Part shown: positions 42,391 through 52,169 of the stretch, in pieces
Numbering within the stretch: the first letter of the stretch is position 1
Layout: each line of letters opens with the position of its first letter
Origin: Nodosilinea sp. FACHB-141
GTDB taxonomy: Bacteria; Cyanobacteriota; Cyanobacteriia; Phormidesmidales; Phormidesmidaceae
Direction: 5' to 3'
Assembly: GCF_014696135.1 (NCBI RefSeq)
Contig: NZ_JACJPP010000011.1
Coordinates: 124,001-188,000, forward strand
Length of the DNA: 64,000 bases
Made by a program: the position numbers and the translations under genes
The notes under the pieces: model-generated
Database searches by the model: none
The model's input: only the letters and a program-made list of their open reading frames with translations
What the model was told of the DNA's origin: nothing

Positions 42391-45333
42391 CTAAATCAGT
42401 CGGTTGAGGGTTTCAAACAGCACATCTTGGGTGAAGCTGCCCTTGGTAATATAAGCGTTGGCTCCGGCCTCGGCCCCTCTGCGGCGATCGTCCTCACTGG
42501 CCAGGGTGGTCACCAGCACCACGGGTAGTTCGCTGTATTCCCGCTGCTGCCGAATGCGCTGGGTGAGGCCCAGCCCATCCAAATTCGGCATTTGCACATC
42601 GGATACGACGGCATCAAAAGGCCTGGTCTGTAACTTGTTAAAGCCGTCTAGGCCATCTACCGCAGTCACCACTTCGTAGCCTGCCGATTCTAAAATGCGT
42701 TTTTCCTGGGTGCGGGTGGCGATCGAGTCTTCCACCAGCAGAATGCACCGAGGACGGGCTTCGGTCGGGGCTGCAGTGCCGGTCGAGCTAAGCTCCGGCA
42801 GCTTTAGAGAGCTGCCTCGCTGACGTACCGCCGTGATCAAATCTTGAGGGTTGAGCACCATGCAGACATCGCCAGTGCCTAAAATAGTGGCCCCAGAGAT
42901 ATACCGCACTCGCTTGAGCAACTGGCTTTGGGGTTTGAGCACCACCTCCTGCTCGTCTAGCAAAGCTTCGACAAAGAGACCTAGGCGATCTGGGCCAGAC
43001 TGCAAAATAATGCAGGCATGCCGCTTCTGGGGCCGTTCCCCCTGGTCGGATTGCCATCGCCCGCGCTGCTTGGGCTCAACCCTCGGCAGCCCCAGCAGAT
43101 CGGCTAGCCACACCACCGAAAGTGGGCGATCGTCGTGCTTGATCGCGTTGTAGCCCTCTAGAGTAAAGATCTCGCTGGTCTGCACTAGGCAGGCCGTCTC
43201 TACAAACTCGGCGGGCAGGGCAAAGGTTTGACCGCCCGCCGCCACTAGCAGAACGTGGGCCGTGGCCAGGGTAGTTCCCAGCTGAACGCGGAGGGTGCAG
43301 CCCTCGCCCGGTTTTGACTGAACCTCAATACTGCCCCTGAGGCGATCGACGTTAGTGCGTAGTACATCTAGGCCGACTCCGCGCCCGGAGATCTCGGTTA
43401 CCAGGGTGCGACTCGAAAACCCAGGACTGAGAATCAGCCCCTGAATTTGTGTGGCAGTCAGCAGCTCTAGTTCTTCTGGACGATATAGCCCCCGACGTAC
43501 AGCTGCTTGTTTGATCGACTCCACATCGAGCCCCCGGCCATCGTCACTCACTTCAATGCTGATGCCTGCCGATGTGCGGTAGCCGCGCAGGGTGATGGTT
43601 GCCACTTCTGGTTTGCCCTGCCGCAAGCGCTCGGCAGGTGACTCAATGCCATGGTCGATGGCATTGTGAATCATGTGTAGCAGCGGGTCTTTCATCTCTT
43701 CGAGAATGCGCTTGTCGGCGCGAGTGTCGCCCCCTTCAATCAACAGCTGCACCTCTTTGCCCTCCTGACGGGCCAGATCGCGCACCAGTCGGGGAAACAA
43801 GTTAAAGAGCGTAGACAGCGGCAGCAGGCGCAGGGTGCGAATGCCCTTTTCTAGGCCGTCGGTGATGGTCTCTAGGCGGGTGGTGTCGGCGTGGAGGGCG
43901 CTGCCGAGCTGGCGCACCATGGTCCCAAACTGCTCTAGGTGCTGCTCAGTACGATTCTGAAAACTGTCTAGCTGTTGCCAGACGGGCTTGCCCTGCTGGG
44001 CATCGTGAAGCAAAAAGCGACTCATCAAAAAGTCGCGACTCCACTCTTCCCACAAGTTGTTGATGGCGTCGATCTCAGCCAGCCGGTGGGCGACGCGAAT
44101 TTTGGTGACCGTCAGCTCACCGCTCTGGGTCATCAGAGCGTCGAGGCTCTGGGTGGGGACGCGGATGGTCTCGATGCGGTAGTCGGTGGTGTTGGTTAGG
44201 CCGGGGTCTGAGGAATTGTGGGTGGGTAAGGGGGTAGTGTGAGGGGGTGTAGGAGTAGGGGGTGCAGGAGTAGGGAGGGAAGGGATTTCTGGAAATAGTT
44301 CTACGGCGTGACTGAGTAAATCGGGGGATGGCGGAGGGGCACCGATGGTTTCAGCGGTGGGGCTCGCGGGTTTGGGGCTAAGGGAAGCACCCATGAGTTC
44401 GGCCAGGACGTAGAACAGGTTGATATCAGTGGATTCGCCAGTGGTGGCTTCGTGCACTAGCTGCTTCATGGCGGCTAGGCCATGGGAGAGGCGATCGCAT
44501 AGCTCCGCTGAGAGGGCTGCTTCGCCGCGCAGGAGTTCGCCGAGGATGTGCTCGATCTGGTGGGCGACCTTGCCGAGATCGGTAACCCCAAGCATGTTGC
44601 CATCGCCTTTGAGGGAGTGGGCCTCGCGCATAAGCGCCTCGAGGGTAGCTGAGTCGTCGGGGTGCTTTTCGAGGTAGAGCAACCCGTCGTCAAGGGCCTG
44701 CAGGCGCTCTTGGCTGGCGGTCTTGAAAATATCGCGCAGTTCGCTGTCGGTAATGTAGCGATCGCTGAGGTGAGGCGCGATCGCAGGGGCATCAATCAGG
44801 GCCGTACCATTTTGACTGGTTGCTCCCCCCATCTCCAGCAATTGAACCGGAGAAGCATGGTTAGGGCCGAGACCATTGGTGTCTACTGGGGCGATCGCGC
44901 GATCGAAAATAGCATCGTCTACCTCTAGGGCCATGACCGGAGCAGGCGGCGCGGCTTCTGCCCCCATCAGCCTAGCCAGCACATAAAACACCTCTACCTC
45001 AGCGGTTTCGCCTGTCACCGCAGCGTGAACGAGCTGACGCATAGCTGCTACACCGTAGGCGAGGCAGTCAAACAGATCCGCGCAGAGGGCTTGCTCTCCG
45101 CGGCCGATGGACCCCAAAACATGCTCAATCTGGTGGGCGACCTTGCCCAAATCGGTGGCCCCGAGCATGTTGCCGTCGCCCTTGAGGGAATGGGCCTCGC
45201 GCATGAGTGCTTCGAGGATGGCCGAGTCGTCGGGGTGCTTTTCGAGGTGGAGCAGCCCGTCGTCGAGGGCCTGCAAGCGTTCCTCACTGGCGGTCTTAAA
45301 AATGTCGCGGAGTTCGGTGTCGTCAATCATCAT
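42391..45333 (-). CDS. cheA: Hybrid CheA histidine kinase with two Hpt domains and a receiver
   Basis: About 980 aa. Two near-identical Hpt domains with MREAHSLKGDGNML (His48 and His239), a Pro/Thr-rich linker, dimerisation region (TIRVPTQSLDALMTQSGELT), ATPase boxes (NAIDHG, DDGRGLD, GRGVGLDVL), a CheW-like domain (GGQTFALPAEFVETAC) and a C-terminal receiver with Asp912 in VVSDVQMPNLDG. A separate CheY-binding P2 domain is not seen. It is the last gene of the minus-strand chemosensory cluster. Start is ATG 45333 or the adjacent ATG 45330; GGAGGG lies about 11 bp upstream. Confidence 0.93.
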   Translation of the reverse strand: MMIDDTELRDIFKTASEERLQALDDGLLHLEKHPDDSAILEALMREAHSLKGDGNMLGATDLGKVAHQIEHVLGSIGRGEQALCADLFDCLAYGVAAMRQLVHAAVTGETAEVEVFYVLARLMGAEAAPPAPVMALEVDDAIFDRAIAPVDTNGLGPNHASPVQLLEMGGATSQNGTALIDAPAIAPHLSDRYITDSELRDIFKTASQERLQALDDGLLYLEKHPDDSATLEALMREAHSLKGDGNMLGVTDLGKVAHQIEHILGELLRGEAALSAELCDRLSHGLAAMKQLVHEATTGESTDINLFYVLAELMGASLSPKPASPTAETIGAPPPSPDLLSHAVELFPEIPSLPTPAPPTPTPPHTTPLPTHNSSDPGLTNTTDYRIETIRVPTQSLDALMTQSGELTVTKIRVAHRLAEIDAINNLWEEWSRDFLMSRFLLHDAQQGKPVWQQLDSFQNRTEQHLEQFGTMVRQLGSALHADTTRLETITDGLEKGIRTLRLLPLSTLFNLFPRLVRDLARQEGKEVQLLIEGGDTRADKRILEEMKDPLLHMIHNAIDHGIESPAERLRQGKPEVATITLRGYRTSAGISIEVSDDGRGLDVESIKQAAVRRGLYRPEELELLTATQIQGLILSPGFSSRTLVTEISGRGVGLDVLRTNVDRLRGSIEVQSKPGEGCTLRVQLGTTLATAHVLLVAAGGQTFALPAEFVETACLVQTSEIFTLEGYNAIKHDDRPLSVVWLADLLGLPRVEPKQRGRWQSDQGERPQKRHACIILQSGPDRLGLFVEALLDEQEVVLKPQSQLLKRVRYISGATILGTGDVCMVLNPQDLITAVRQRGSSLKLPELSSTGTAAPTEARPRCILLVEDSIATRTQEKRILESAGYEVVTAVDGLDGFNKLQTRPFDAVVSDVQMPNLDGLGLTQRIRQQREYSELPVVLVTTLASEDDRRRGAEAGANAYITKGSFTQDVLFETLNRLI
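44217..44284. repeat. G-rich short repeats in the cheA linker
   Basis: Units such as GTAGGAGTAGGGGGT encode the linker between the second Hpt and the dimerisation domain (LPTPAPPTPTPPHTT). The composition matches the intergenic G-rich repeats at 8657 and 22137. Confidence 0.5.
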
Positions 45334-45450
45334 GGCAGGCGCTTCCCTCCGATAGGGCATGGGTTGTAAGGGCAGGCGAGTGGGTCTAACCCGTAGAGAT
45401 GTCTTCTCCTCAGCCTTCGGTGTTTAAGCTGTTAGGAAGGGGAAAGCAGC

Positions 45451-46908
45451 TTAAATAGCCACCTTGAGCTGGAGGGCACTCTCGTTGAGCTGATGGGTGC
45501 CAACCTTAATTTGGGTAATGCCGTGGGCGGTTTCTTGGGCTCCGGTGTTGAGGCTGTTCATGGCGCTCACCACCTGCTGAATGGCAACCGCCTGCTGCTT
45601 CACGTTGAGAGAAATCTGCTGGCTGTTGAGCACCACGTTGTTAACCGCCTCGGCTACCCCGGCAAAAGCATCGGCGGTTTCCTCAGCAATTCTGACCCCC
45701 TCTTCGACGGTTTTGGTGCCCTCGTCGGTGACCATCACCGTTGAGTTGATGGCGGTCTGAATGTCGGCCACCAGGGCGTTAATCTTTTCGGCCGATTTTT
45801 TACTTTGATCGGCTAGCTTGCGAATTTCGCCAGAGACGACCGCAAAACCCTTGCCGTGCTCGCCGGCGCGCACCGCTTCGACGGCGGCGTTAAGGGCCAG
45901 CATGTTGGTTTGGTTAGCCAAATCGCTGACTAGGCTAGAAATGCCGCCAATTTGGTTGGTTTGCTCGCTCAGACGGAGAATTTGATCGGCGATCGCGTCC
46001 ACTTTTTCTCTGAGGTCGCCCATGCCGTCAAGGCTACGTTCAACGGCACGGGTACCACCTTCGGCTAAGGCTAGGACCTGTTGAGCACCGGCGGCGGCGG
46101 CTTCAGCTTGCTCTGCCGACTGCCGTGACGAAGCCCCTAGCTCATCCATAGTGGTGCTGGTTTCGCTTACCGAAGCGGCCTGTTGGCTGCTGCTGCGCTC
46201 CTGCTGCTCAATGCTGGTGGCAATTTCGCTGGCTGAGCTAACAATGTTGCCTGCCGCCTGGTCCATAATGCGTGAGGCTTTGATAATTACCAAGGTGCCA
46301 ATCAGAGCCGACAGCAGTAATGAGAGAGTGGCCGCTATCAGCAGCGTAAGTTGCAGCCGCCATAGGGCGGCCGCTTGGATCGTTTCTTGTCTAGCGACAA
46401 TCTCACCTTCAAGGTCTTCCATATCGGTCAACAAGCTGCCGATCTCGCCGGTTAGAGCGCGCCCGTTGCTTTCTCGCCAAATTTGCACACCTGCTGCGGT
46501 CTGATTTTGGTTGACCAGATCGATCATGCCTTGATGGAGAGTAATAAACTGATTGATTAGAGTTGTAAGCTGAGCTAGGTTTTGCCGCTGTTCTTCATTG
46601 GTGATTTGAGCATCTAGCTCACTGACCACAGTCATGTAGTCTGATTTAGCTTCATTGAAGTCTAATAGAGAGGTTGGGTGTCTCTGAAGTAAATAGCCAC
46701 GGGTGGCACGGGCCATAATCTGAAGGTTGAGGTTGACATGGTCAACCTTTTCGTGAGTTTCCCAAGCGCTTCTGAGTTCCCCAGAGATAGTCATAAGCTG
46801 GCGCACATTAGCCGCTGCCATGCCCGCAGACACTACAAGTGCGAGTACTGGTACAGAGTAGCCTAGTACAATCCAGTGGCGTAGTTTCCAGGACTTGCGT
46901 TTGTTCAT
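45451..46908 (-). CDS. Methyl-accepting chemotaxis protein, CHASE3-like sensor
   Basis: About 485 aa. The first membrane helix is [20 protein letters not shown]. The external helical part contains [11 protein letters not shown], typical of CHASE3 or four-helix-bundle sensors, and the second helix is [21 protein letters not shown]. The cytoplasmic coiled coil carries the signalling tip [16 protein letters not shown] and [19 protein letters not shown]. It signals to CheA through CheW. ATG 46908 gives a normal short cytoplasmic start; ATG 46986, only 6 bp after the cheW-like gene, would add 26 residues. Confidence 0.9.
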   Translation of the reverse strand: MNKRKSWKLRHWIVLGYSVPVLALVVSAGMAAANVRQLMTISGELRSAWETHEKVDHVNLNLQIMARATRGYLLQRHPTSLLDFNEAKSDYMTVVSELDAQITNEEQRQNLAQLTTLINQFITLHQGMIDLVNQNQTAAGVQIWRESNGRALTGEIGSLLTDMEDLEGEIVARQETIQAAALWRLQLTLLIAATLSLLLSALIGTLVIIKASRIMDQAAGNIVSSASEIATSIEQQERSSSQQAASVSETSTTMDELGASSRQSAEQAEAAAAGAQQVLALAEGGTRAVERSLDGMGDLREKVDAIADQILRLSEQTNQIGGISSLVSDLANQTNMLALNAAVEAVRAGEHGKGFAVVSGEIRKLADQSKKSAEKINALVADIQTAINSTVMVTDEGTKTVEEGVRIAEETADAFAGVAEAVNNVVLNSQQISLNVKQQAVAIQQVVSAMNSLNTGAQETAHGITQIKVGTHQLNESALQLKVAI

Positions 46909-46992
46909 GGTGTCTCTCTGCAGAAGGGATGAAGAAAAAAAGCTAAAGGGATTAACTTTAGGGTTTAGGTCTAAGGAATCTTTCATGGTTAG

Positions 46993-48003
46993 CTAGTTTG
47001 AATGATCGACAACAAGATCGCCTGCGGTCAGCAATTTGGGCAGATCTAGAAGGGTTAACATAGAGTCGCCATGCTGAGCAAATCCTTTGAGGTAGGGGTT
47101 ATTGCTGGAGTGGACGGCGGTGGGCGTTGCTGCTATCTCTGAAGCGTGCAAATAAATCACATCGAAAACATCGTCAATGACAACCCCTGCTACTAGGGAA
47201 CCTAGTCGCATAACCACTGCTGTTTTGGGCTGGAGAGGAGCTGCCGGAGTCAAGTTTAGAAAGTGGCGTACATCCACTAAAGTTAAAATTTCGCCGCGCA
47301 GATTTATGTTTCCAACAATGTGCGCTGGGCAACAGGGAATGGAAGTAATCTGAGGCACTTCAGCAAATTCGTGCACGCTCTCTAACCCCAGAGCAAAGCG
47401 TTCGCCTTCTAAACCAATGACTGCCACCGCTGACAAATCTGACGTGCTTTCGTCGGCAATTAGCTGGGTTAATCCAGCGGCTCGGGCTTGGAGCACCTGT
47501 CGCTCGGCAGGGCTAAACTGCGCCATGAAGCGGTTGGTTTGGACCTCTGCAACCGAGGACGGGGCTGCACTGTGGGAGCCTTGCCCGAGGGCCACTGGGT
47601 CTATTAAGACAATGACGGTGTCTCTCTGGCGGGCGAACCCAACAGTCAGTGGGTGTTCGCCACAGCCAAAATAGGAAGTTTCTAGGGCCGCAGTGATGCT
47701 GCTAGGGGCGATCGCCTCTACGTTTTGAATTTGGTCTACGACTAAGCCGAGCTGTCGACTGCCGCACTGCACCACGATAACGGCTTGGCTAAGGGCGTTG
47801 GCCTGCTGGGGATAACCTAGGCACACCCTAAGGTTGATGACCGGCAGTAACTGACCGCGCAGGTTCAGCACGCCAGCAACTTCTGGCCCCGATTCAGGTA
47901 CCGAGATCAGAGCAGGCAGCAAAAACATTTCCTGTACGGCCTCAGCCGCTAGCCCGTAGTGGGCACCGTCTAGGGTGAACAAGAGGTAGGATGTCGGGGT
48001 CAT
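46993..48003 (-). CDS. cheW: Protein with two tandem CheW domains
   Basis: 336 aa. The first CheW domain (about 5-150) includes VAGVLNLRGQLLPVINLR. The second (about 195-330) includes IVGNINLRGEILTLVDVRHFL and VVIDDVFDVI. Each contains the NLRG turn that contacts receptor and kinase. Tandem CheW proteins may bridge two partners in the receptor array. The gene lies between mcp and cheR. ATG 48003 is preferred over a start ten codons upstream. Confidence 0.9.
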   Translation of the reverse strand: MTPTSYLLFTLDGAHYGLAAEAVQEMFLLPALISVPESGPEVAGVLNLRGQLLPVINLRVCLGYPQQANALSQAVIVVQCGSRQLGLVVDQIQNVEAIAPSSITAALETSYFGCGEHPLTVGFARQRDTVIVLIDPVALGQGSHSAAPSSVAEVQTNRFMAQFSPAERQVLQARAAGLTQLIADESTSDLSAVAVIGLEGERFALGLESVHEFAEVPQITSIPCCPAHIVGNINLRGEILTLVDVRHFLNLTPAAPLQPKTAVVMRLGSLVAGVVIDDVFDVIYLHASEIAATPTAVHSSNNPYLKGFAQHGDSMLTLLDLPKLLTAGDLVVDHSN

Positions 48004-48297
48004 CACGGGTTGCCCCCAAGGGGAATAAAGCACGGCAAGGTAGAACGCAGATCCCTCCAGCCGACTCGATGAAGTCTGGGTTCGAAAGAAATCAATGCTT
48101 CGGGCTTAGCATTCCCCCATGGAATGAGTTATCCGCAATTCAGAGAAAATGTCTGGGCTCTAGCCATCGCCAGAACGATTAGGACATTTCACATACTCTT
48201 GCGTGATGGCTATATACCGTTGTGCTGCACCAGTTTTAGCTAGTGAAAGTCAGTATCCTATCGCAACGGCGATCGCTATATTTTTAGCGCGCTGCTC

Positions 48298-48318
48298 ATG
48301 GCGCAACCATTGCGCCAT
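48298..48318. terminator. Compact hairpin downstream of cheR
   Basis: ATGGCGCAA (48298-48306) pairs perfectly with TTGCGCCAT (48310-48318) over a 3-bp loop, 40 bp after the cheR stop on the minus strand. No T-run is present, so it may only slow or shield the transcript end. Confidence 0.4.
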
Positions 48319-48358
48319 TCTACAAAAACTGTGATTTTGCTCTGTGGTGGAGACGAGA

Positions 48359-49885
48359 TCAATCTTGAGATGATTGGCGATCGCCGCCCGCAACCTGCTG
48401 CTTAAGATGCGCTTGCCATTGGGCAACGGTGGCATCGCTATGGTCGTCTAATACAGTGTTGGGAGGCAGCTTTGCTAATAGAGTGAGAGCATGCTCACGG
48501 GTTGTTTTAGCTTTCTCAGGCTGCCTGGTGCGATCGTAAATGCTAGCTAGGTCGAGATAGGCTTTAACGAAGTCAGGGTCTAGGTAAATAATTTTGCGCA
48601 GATGCTCTTTGGCAGCTTCTAAATTGTTCTCATCTTCGGCAATTTGGGCCAGCAGATAGTGCATGTCGAGGCTGAGGGGATCGTCACAGATTACTCGCTG
48701 ACAGAGTTGTTTGGCTTGGCTGTAGCAGCCAGTATTGGCATAGGCCCGAGCGGCAATCTGACGCGCGGCGGTGCAGTCCGGATGGGCAAGGTAAAGCTGT
48801 TTAGCGGCTCGAATGGCACTGGTGTAATCGTCTTGCTGGAGAAACGCAGCCGCCTCTTGCAGGGCTGCTGCCAAGCCGTCATCCAGACTGGGGGGTGCGG
48901 TTTTGGGGGTAAGACGAGCTGGCTGTGAACTGGCTAAACTCTGCCATGGAGCAGCTGCGTCAATCGCAGCTGCTTGGGGTAAGGCCGCTTGAGGTGGTTT
49001 TTGATAGACCACTGTCTCAGGAAAGCTAGTGACCAGAAACGGGCTGGTGTTTTGGCCGTAGAGTTCGGTATGGCCGGTGAGCAAATACCCCTGGGGAACT
49101 AGGGCGCTGTGAAACCTTTGAATAATTTGACCAATTGCCTGGCGATCGAGATAAATGAATACGTTACGGCACAAAATCAGGTCTAAGTCACCTGGCCCGT
49201 GCCCCCGACTAGGGCAAGGGTCTTTGAGCAGATTGCCGACCTGAAAGACCACATGCTGCTGGAGGCGATCGCAGATTTTGTAGGCCTGGCGATCGGCCTG
49301 AAAATACTTCTGCTGTATAGCTGCGGGTGTTTGCCGAAAGGACCAGCTACTGTAAAGCCCTTGGCGGGCGCTGTGGACAGCGGCGGCGCTGATGTCGGTG
49401 CCAATCAGCTGCGCATCCCACTGGTGCCACGGAAAGTTGAGCTGGTCGAGGGCGATTGCGATCGAGTATAGCTCTTCTCCAGTGGAGCAGCCGGCGCTCC
49501 AAATGCGCAGGCTGGGTTTGGAGCTCAAGGGGGCCGCGGCCTGCTTGCGCTGAATAATTTCGGGAAGGAGGCGATCGCTCAGCAATCTGAGCTGGTTGCT
49601 GTCTCGGAAGAAATAGCTCTCATTGATAGTCAAAATCGAGTACAGCTCTTGCCATTCAGACCGCTGCTGGGGCGGGCTAGGTTGAGCCTTAAAACTATTT
49701 AGGGCAAGGGAACCTTGGTCTAAAGCTTTGAGATAGTCATGGTAGGCGGCTAAGGTCGTCAGCCCCAACGCTTTAGCCCGCAGCCAAACTTTGTCTGACA
49801 GGATCTGAAAATCTTGGGGGCGAATACACAGGCCAGAATGGTCGGCGATGAGATCGCTGATGCGCTTTAGGATCAGATCGTCCAT
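48359..49885 (-). CDS. cheR: CheR methyltransferase with C-terminal TPR repeats
   Basis: 508 aa. An N-terminal all-helical CheR domain is followed by the SAM-dependent methyltransferase domain: TINESYFFRD, RIWSAGCSTGEELYSIAI with the SAM loop, IGTDISAAAV, and DLILCRNVFIYLD. Residues about 325-480 are TPR-like helices (AAKEHLRKIIYLDPDFVKAY). It methylates glutamates of the MCP, using SAM. CheR-TPR fusions are usual in non-flagellar chemosensory systems. It starts 2 bp after the pentapeptide gene. Confidence 0.93.
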   Translation of the reverse strand: MDDLILKRISDLIADHSGLCIRPQDFQILSDKVWLRAKALGLTTLAAYHDYLKALDQGSLALNSFKAQPSPPQQRSEWQELYSILTINESYFFRDSNQLRLLSDRLLPEIIQRKQAAAPLSSKPSLRIWSAGCSTGEELYSIAIALDQLNFPWHQWDAQLIGTDISAAAVHSARQGLYSSWSFRQTPAAIQQKYFQADRQAYKICDRLQQHVVFQVGNLLKDPCPSRGHGPGDLDLILCRNVFIYLDRQAIGQIIQRFHSALVPQGYLLTGHTELYGQNTSPFLVTSFPETVVYQKPPQAALPQAAAIDAAAPWQSLASSQPARLTPKTAPPSLDDGLAAALQEAAAFLQQDDYTSAIRAAKQLYLAHPDCTAARQIAARAYANTGCYSQAKQLCQRVICDDPLSLDMHYLLAQIAEDENNLEAAKEHLRKIIYLDPDFVKAYLDLASIYDRTRQPEKAKTTREHALTLLAKLPPNTVLDDHSDATVAQWQAHLKQQVAGGDRQSSQD

Positions 49886-49887
49886 GG

Positions 49888-50727
49888 CTAGTTGAGGGCG
49901 CTAGAGTCAATGGTGATGGCATCTCTGTCATGGCCCGGATGGGTCAAAATCAGTTGACCTAGATTGACGCGCCATAGGTTGGTCTTTTTGAAGTTGGCCC
50001 CCGCCAGCTGGGCATAGTCGAGGCAAGCCTCAGAGAGGTTGGCCCGAAATAGGTTGGCATTTTCTAATGAGGCATTGCTCAGATCAGCTAGCCGCAGTAC
50101 CGCTTCGCGCAGATCAGCTTCGGTTAGGTCGGCACCGCTGAGCACCGCTCTAAACAGGTTGGTGCCCACACAGCTGGCCCGCCTGAGATTGGCTTTGGCC
50201 ATATTGGCTCCCATCATGCTGGCGCAGTTCAAATTGGCTTGACACAGGTTGGCGTTGCACAGGTTGGAGTAATAAAAAGTGGTTCTGACCAGGTTGGCCG
50301 ATTGCAGAATGGCCTCCCGCATATCGACTTCGTAAAAGTTAGACTCGCCCAGGTCAGCATCGTTGAGCAGCGTCTCTTGCATATCTGCTTTGTAAAAGTG
50401 TGAGTGGCGCAGATTGGCGTTACTCAGATTAGCGGTGTAAAGGTTGGTTTTATAAAAGTCGACCATGCTGAGGTTTGCCCGCCTCAAATCGGCCATGCAT
50501 AGATCACAGCGGTAGAGGGTAGACGACTCAAAGTTGGCCCGAGTGAACACACTTTCTCTTAGGTTGGCTTCGTAAAAATTGGCGTGGCGGAAGTCGATAC
50601 CAGGCAGATGCAATTTGCCTAAATCTGCTCCTTGAAAGTCTGGTCTAATACTGGGATTGTGAAGCCGCCAAGCATTCCAGCTCTCCACCCCTTTGTTGAG
50701 AATGTCTAAGTGTTCCGCATTTGCCAT
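49888..50727 (-). CDS. Pentapeptide repeat protein, 279 aa
   Basis: From about residue 30 to 265 the chain is built of A(N/D)LxX repeats (FQGADLGKLHLPG, NANLRHSHFYKADMQETLL), which fold as a right-handed square beta-helix. Unusually many repeats have Tyr/Phe (FYEANL, FYKTNL). No signal or membrane helix. It is embedded between cheB and cheR and ends 2 bp before cheR, so it should be co-translated with the methylation enzymes. A scaffold or interaction role in the pathway is inferred; pentapeptide proteins are not standard chemotaxis parts. Confidence 0.88.
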   Translation of the reverse strand: MANAEHLDILNKGVESWNAWRLHNPSIRPDFQGADLGKLHLPGIDFRHANFYEANLRESVFTRANFESSTLYRCDLCMADLRRANLSMVDFYKTNLYTANLSNANLRHSHFYKADMQETLLNDADLGESNFYEVDMREAILQSANLVRTTFYYSNLCNANLCQANLNCASMMGANMAKANLRRASCVGTNLFRAVLSGADLTEADLREAVLRLADLSNASLENANLFRANLSEACLDYAQLAGANFKKTNLWRVNLGQLILTHPGHDRDAITIDSSALN

Positions 50728-50859
50728 AGATAGGTGCTCCCTAAGTTACGCATGGAGGCCGCTTGACTAAAGGACCCTGCGCCAGGTGACGATGCTGAAA
50801 GAGGCGTTAACTAAGGGGGTGATGTGTTGGCGGCTAAACCCAGTGCGGCCAAAGGTCCG

Positions 50860-51066
50860 CTAGGTAAATTTTTGCCAAACCAAAAATGCCTCAGCCCTAG
50901 GGCTAAGCAGTAGATTTTTGACGAACTCTGTAGCTAGCCGATAACGGTGCCACAGCCGCCTACCCCAGTCCCAATTTTCCCTAGGGAGAGCGCTGGTTAA
51001 CGCTTGTTCATATAGTTGGGTAATTTCCTCAGTCGCAGTCGACGCGATCGCATTAATAAAAGCCAA
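50860..51066 (-). CDS. Possible small protein between cheB and the pentapeptide gene
   Basis: The frame encodes about 68 residues with ENWDWGRRLWHRYRLATEF in the middle. Only a TTG start is available (51066), and the same frame is open further upstream with a hydrophobic stretch ILGYFIAVFLAF, reaching back to the cheB stop. No ribosome binding site is clear. It could be a genuine small membrane protein, a decayed gene or chance. Confidence 0.3.
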   Translation of the reverse strand: MAFINAIASTATEEITQLYEQALTSALPRENWDWGRRLWHRYRLATEFVKNLLLSPRAEAFLVWQKFT

Positions 51067-51104
51067 AAAAACGGCAATAAAGTATCCAAGAATACTTTTA
51101 GGAG

Positions 51105-52169
51105 CTAATTAAGGCCGCTCACAAAAACTTGGCTGAGCAAAAAGGGAGCGATCGCGCTCAGGGGCAGCACCTGCTGGGCAGCCCCTAAGGCGATCGCCTC
51201 CTTGGGCATGCCAAATACCACACAGCTCGTCTCGTCTTGGGCAATGGTGAGCCCCCCCACCTGAAACAGGGTCTGGAGCCCATCGGCCCCGTCGCGACCC
51301 ATGCCCGTGAGCAGCACGCCCACAGCCGACCGGCCGTAGTAGGCCGCCACAGATTGAAACATTACCGTTACCGAGGGGCAGTGCCCGGCCACTGGCTCAC
51401 CTTGAGAGAGCTGTATGCGTCCACCCACGTCGATTTCTAAATGATGGCGTTCAGGGGGAAAATAGACTACACCAGGCTGTGGCACAGTGCCCGCTGTGGC
51501 AATGGTGACCTTTAGGGCGCAGCTGTTGTCGAGCCAGTCGACTAACCCCTGCAAAAACCCATTGCTGATGTGCTGTACGCACACAATCGGCACCGGAAAG
51601 GTTTTGGGCAACTGCTGCATGATCGCCAGCAGAGCTTGGGGGCCGCCCGTAGATGCGCCTAAAGCCAACAGCCGGGGGCGTCTCGCTAGCGAGGTGGTAG
51701 AGAGGGGCAACCCTGATGGAACGATTGGAGCTGGGCTGCGCCGCCGGTGAGTAAACACCGACACCCCCGCTAGCACTCGAATTTTTGCCAACAGCTCAGT
51801 CTTTGTCTTTTCATATTCGGAGGCCAAGCCTGTGCGGGGCTTGGGAAAGATGTCCAGCGCCCCTGCTTCTAAAATGCGAAAAACGGTTTGGGTATCTTCT
51901 TTCTGCACCGAGGCGCTGATCACCAAAATAGGGCAGGGGCAGCGGGCCATCACCTCTTCAGTAAGCTCTAGCCCGTTCATTTTGGGCATGTGCAAATCGG
52001 TGCAGATCAGGGTTGGCTTCACCGTTGCTATCATGTCCAGAGCTTCTTGGCCATTGTGGGCTACACCCACGACCTCCATGTCGGGTGCCTCCCGCAAAAT
52101 GCGCTGCAAAAGAACTAAGGCAACGGGTGAGTCGTCTACCAGCAAGAGGCGAATTGGGCCAGAGGGCAT
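51105..52169 (-). CDS. cheB: CheB protein-glutamate methylesterase
   Basis: 354 aa. N-terminal receiver (LLVDDSPVAL, phospho-acceptor Asp58 in CTDLHMPKMNG, Lys110 in IFPKP) linked to a methylesterase with catalytic triad Ser173 (ALGASTGGPQAL), His200 (VCVQHIS) and Asp293 (TGMGRDGADG). It removes methyl groups from receptors and may deamidate Gln, with activity set by CheA phosphorylation. It is the first gene of the minus-strand chemosensory cluster. Confidence 0.95.
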   Translation of the reverse strand: MPSGPIRLLLVDDSPVALVLLQRILREAPDMEVVGVAHNGQEALDMIATVKPTLICTDLHMPKMNGLELTEEVMARCPCPILVISASVQKEDTQTVFRILEAGALDIFPKPRTGLASEYEKTKTELLAKIRVLAGVSVFTHRRRSPAPIVPSGLPLSTTSLARRPRLLALGASTGGPQALLAIMQQLPKTFPVPIVCVQHISNGFLQGLVDWLDNSCALKVTIATAGTVPQPGVVYFPPERHHLEIDVGGRIQLSQGEPVAGHCPSVTVMFQSVAAYYGRSAVGVLLTGMGRDGADGLQTLFQVGGLTIAQDETSCVVFGMPKEAIALGAAQQVLPLSAIAPFLLSQVFVSGLN

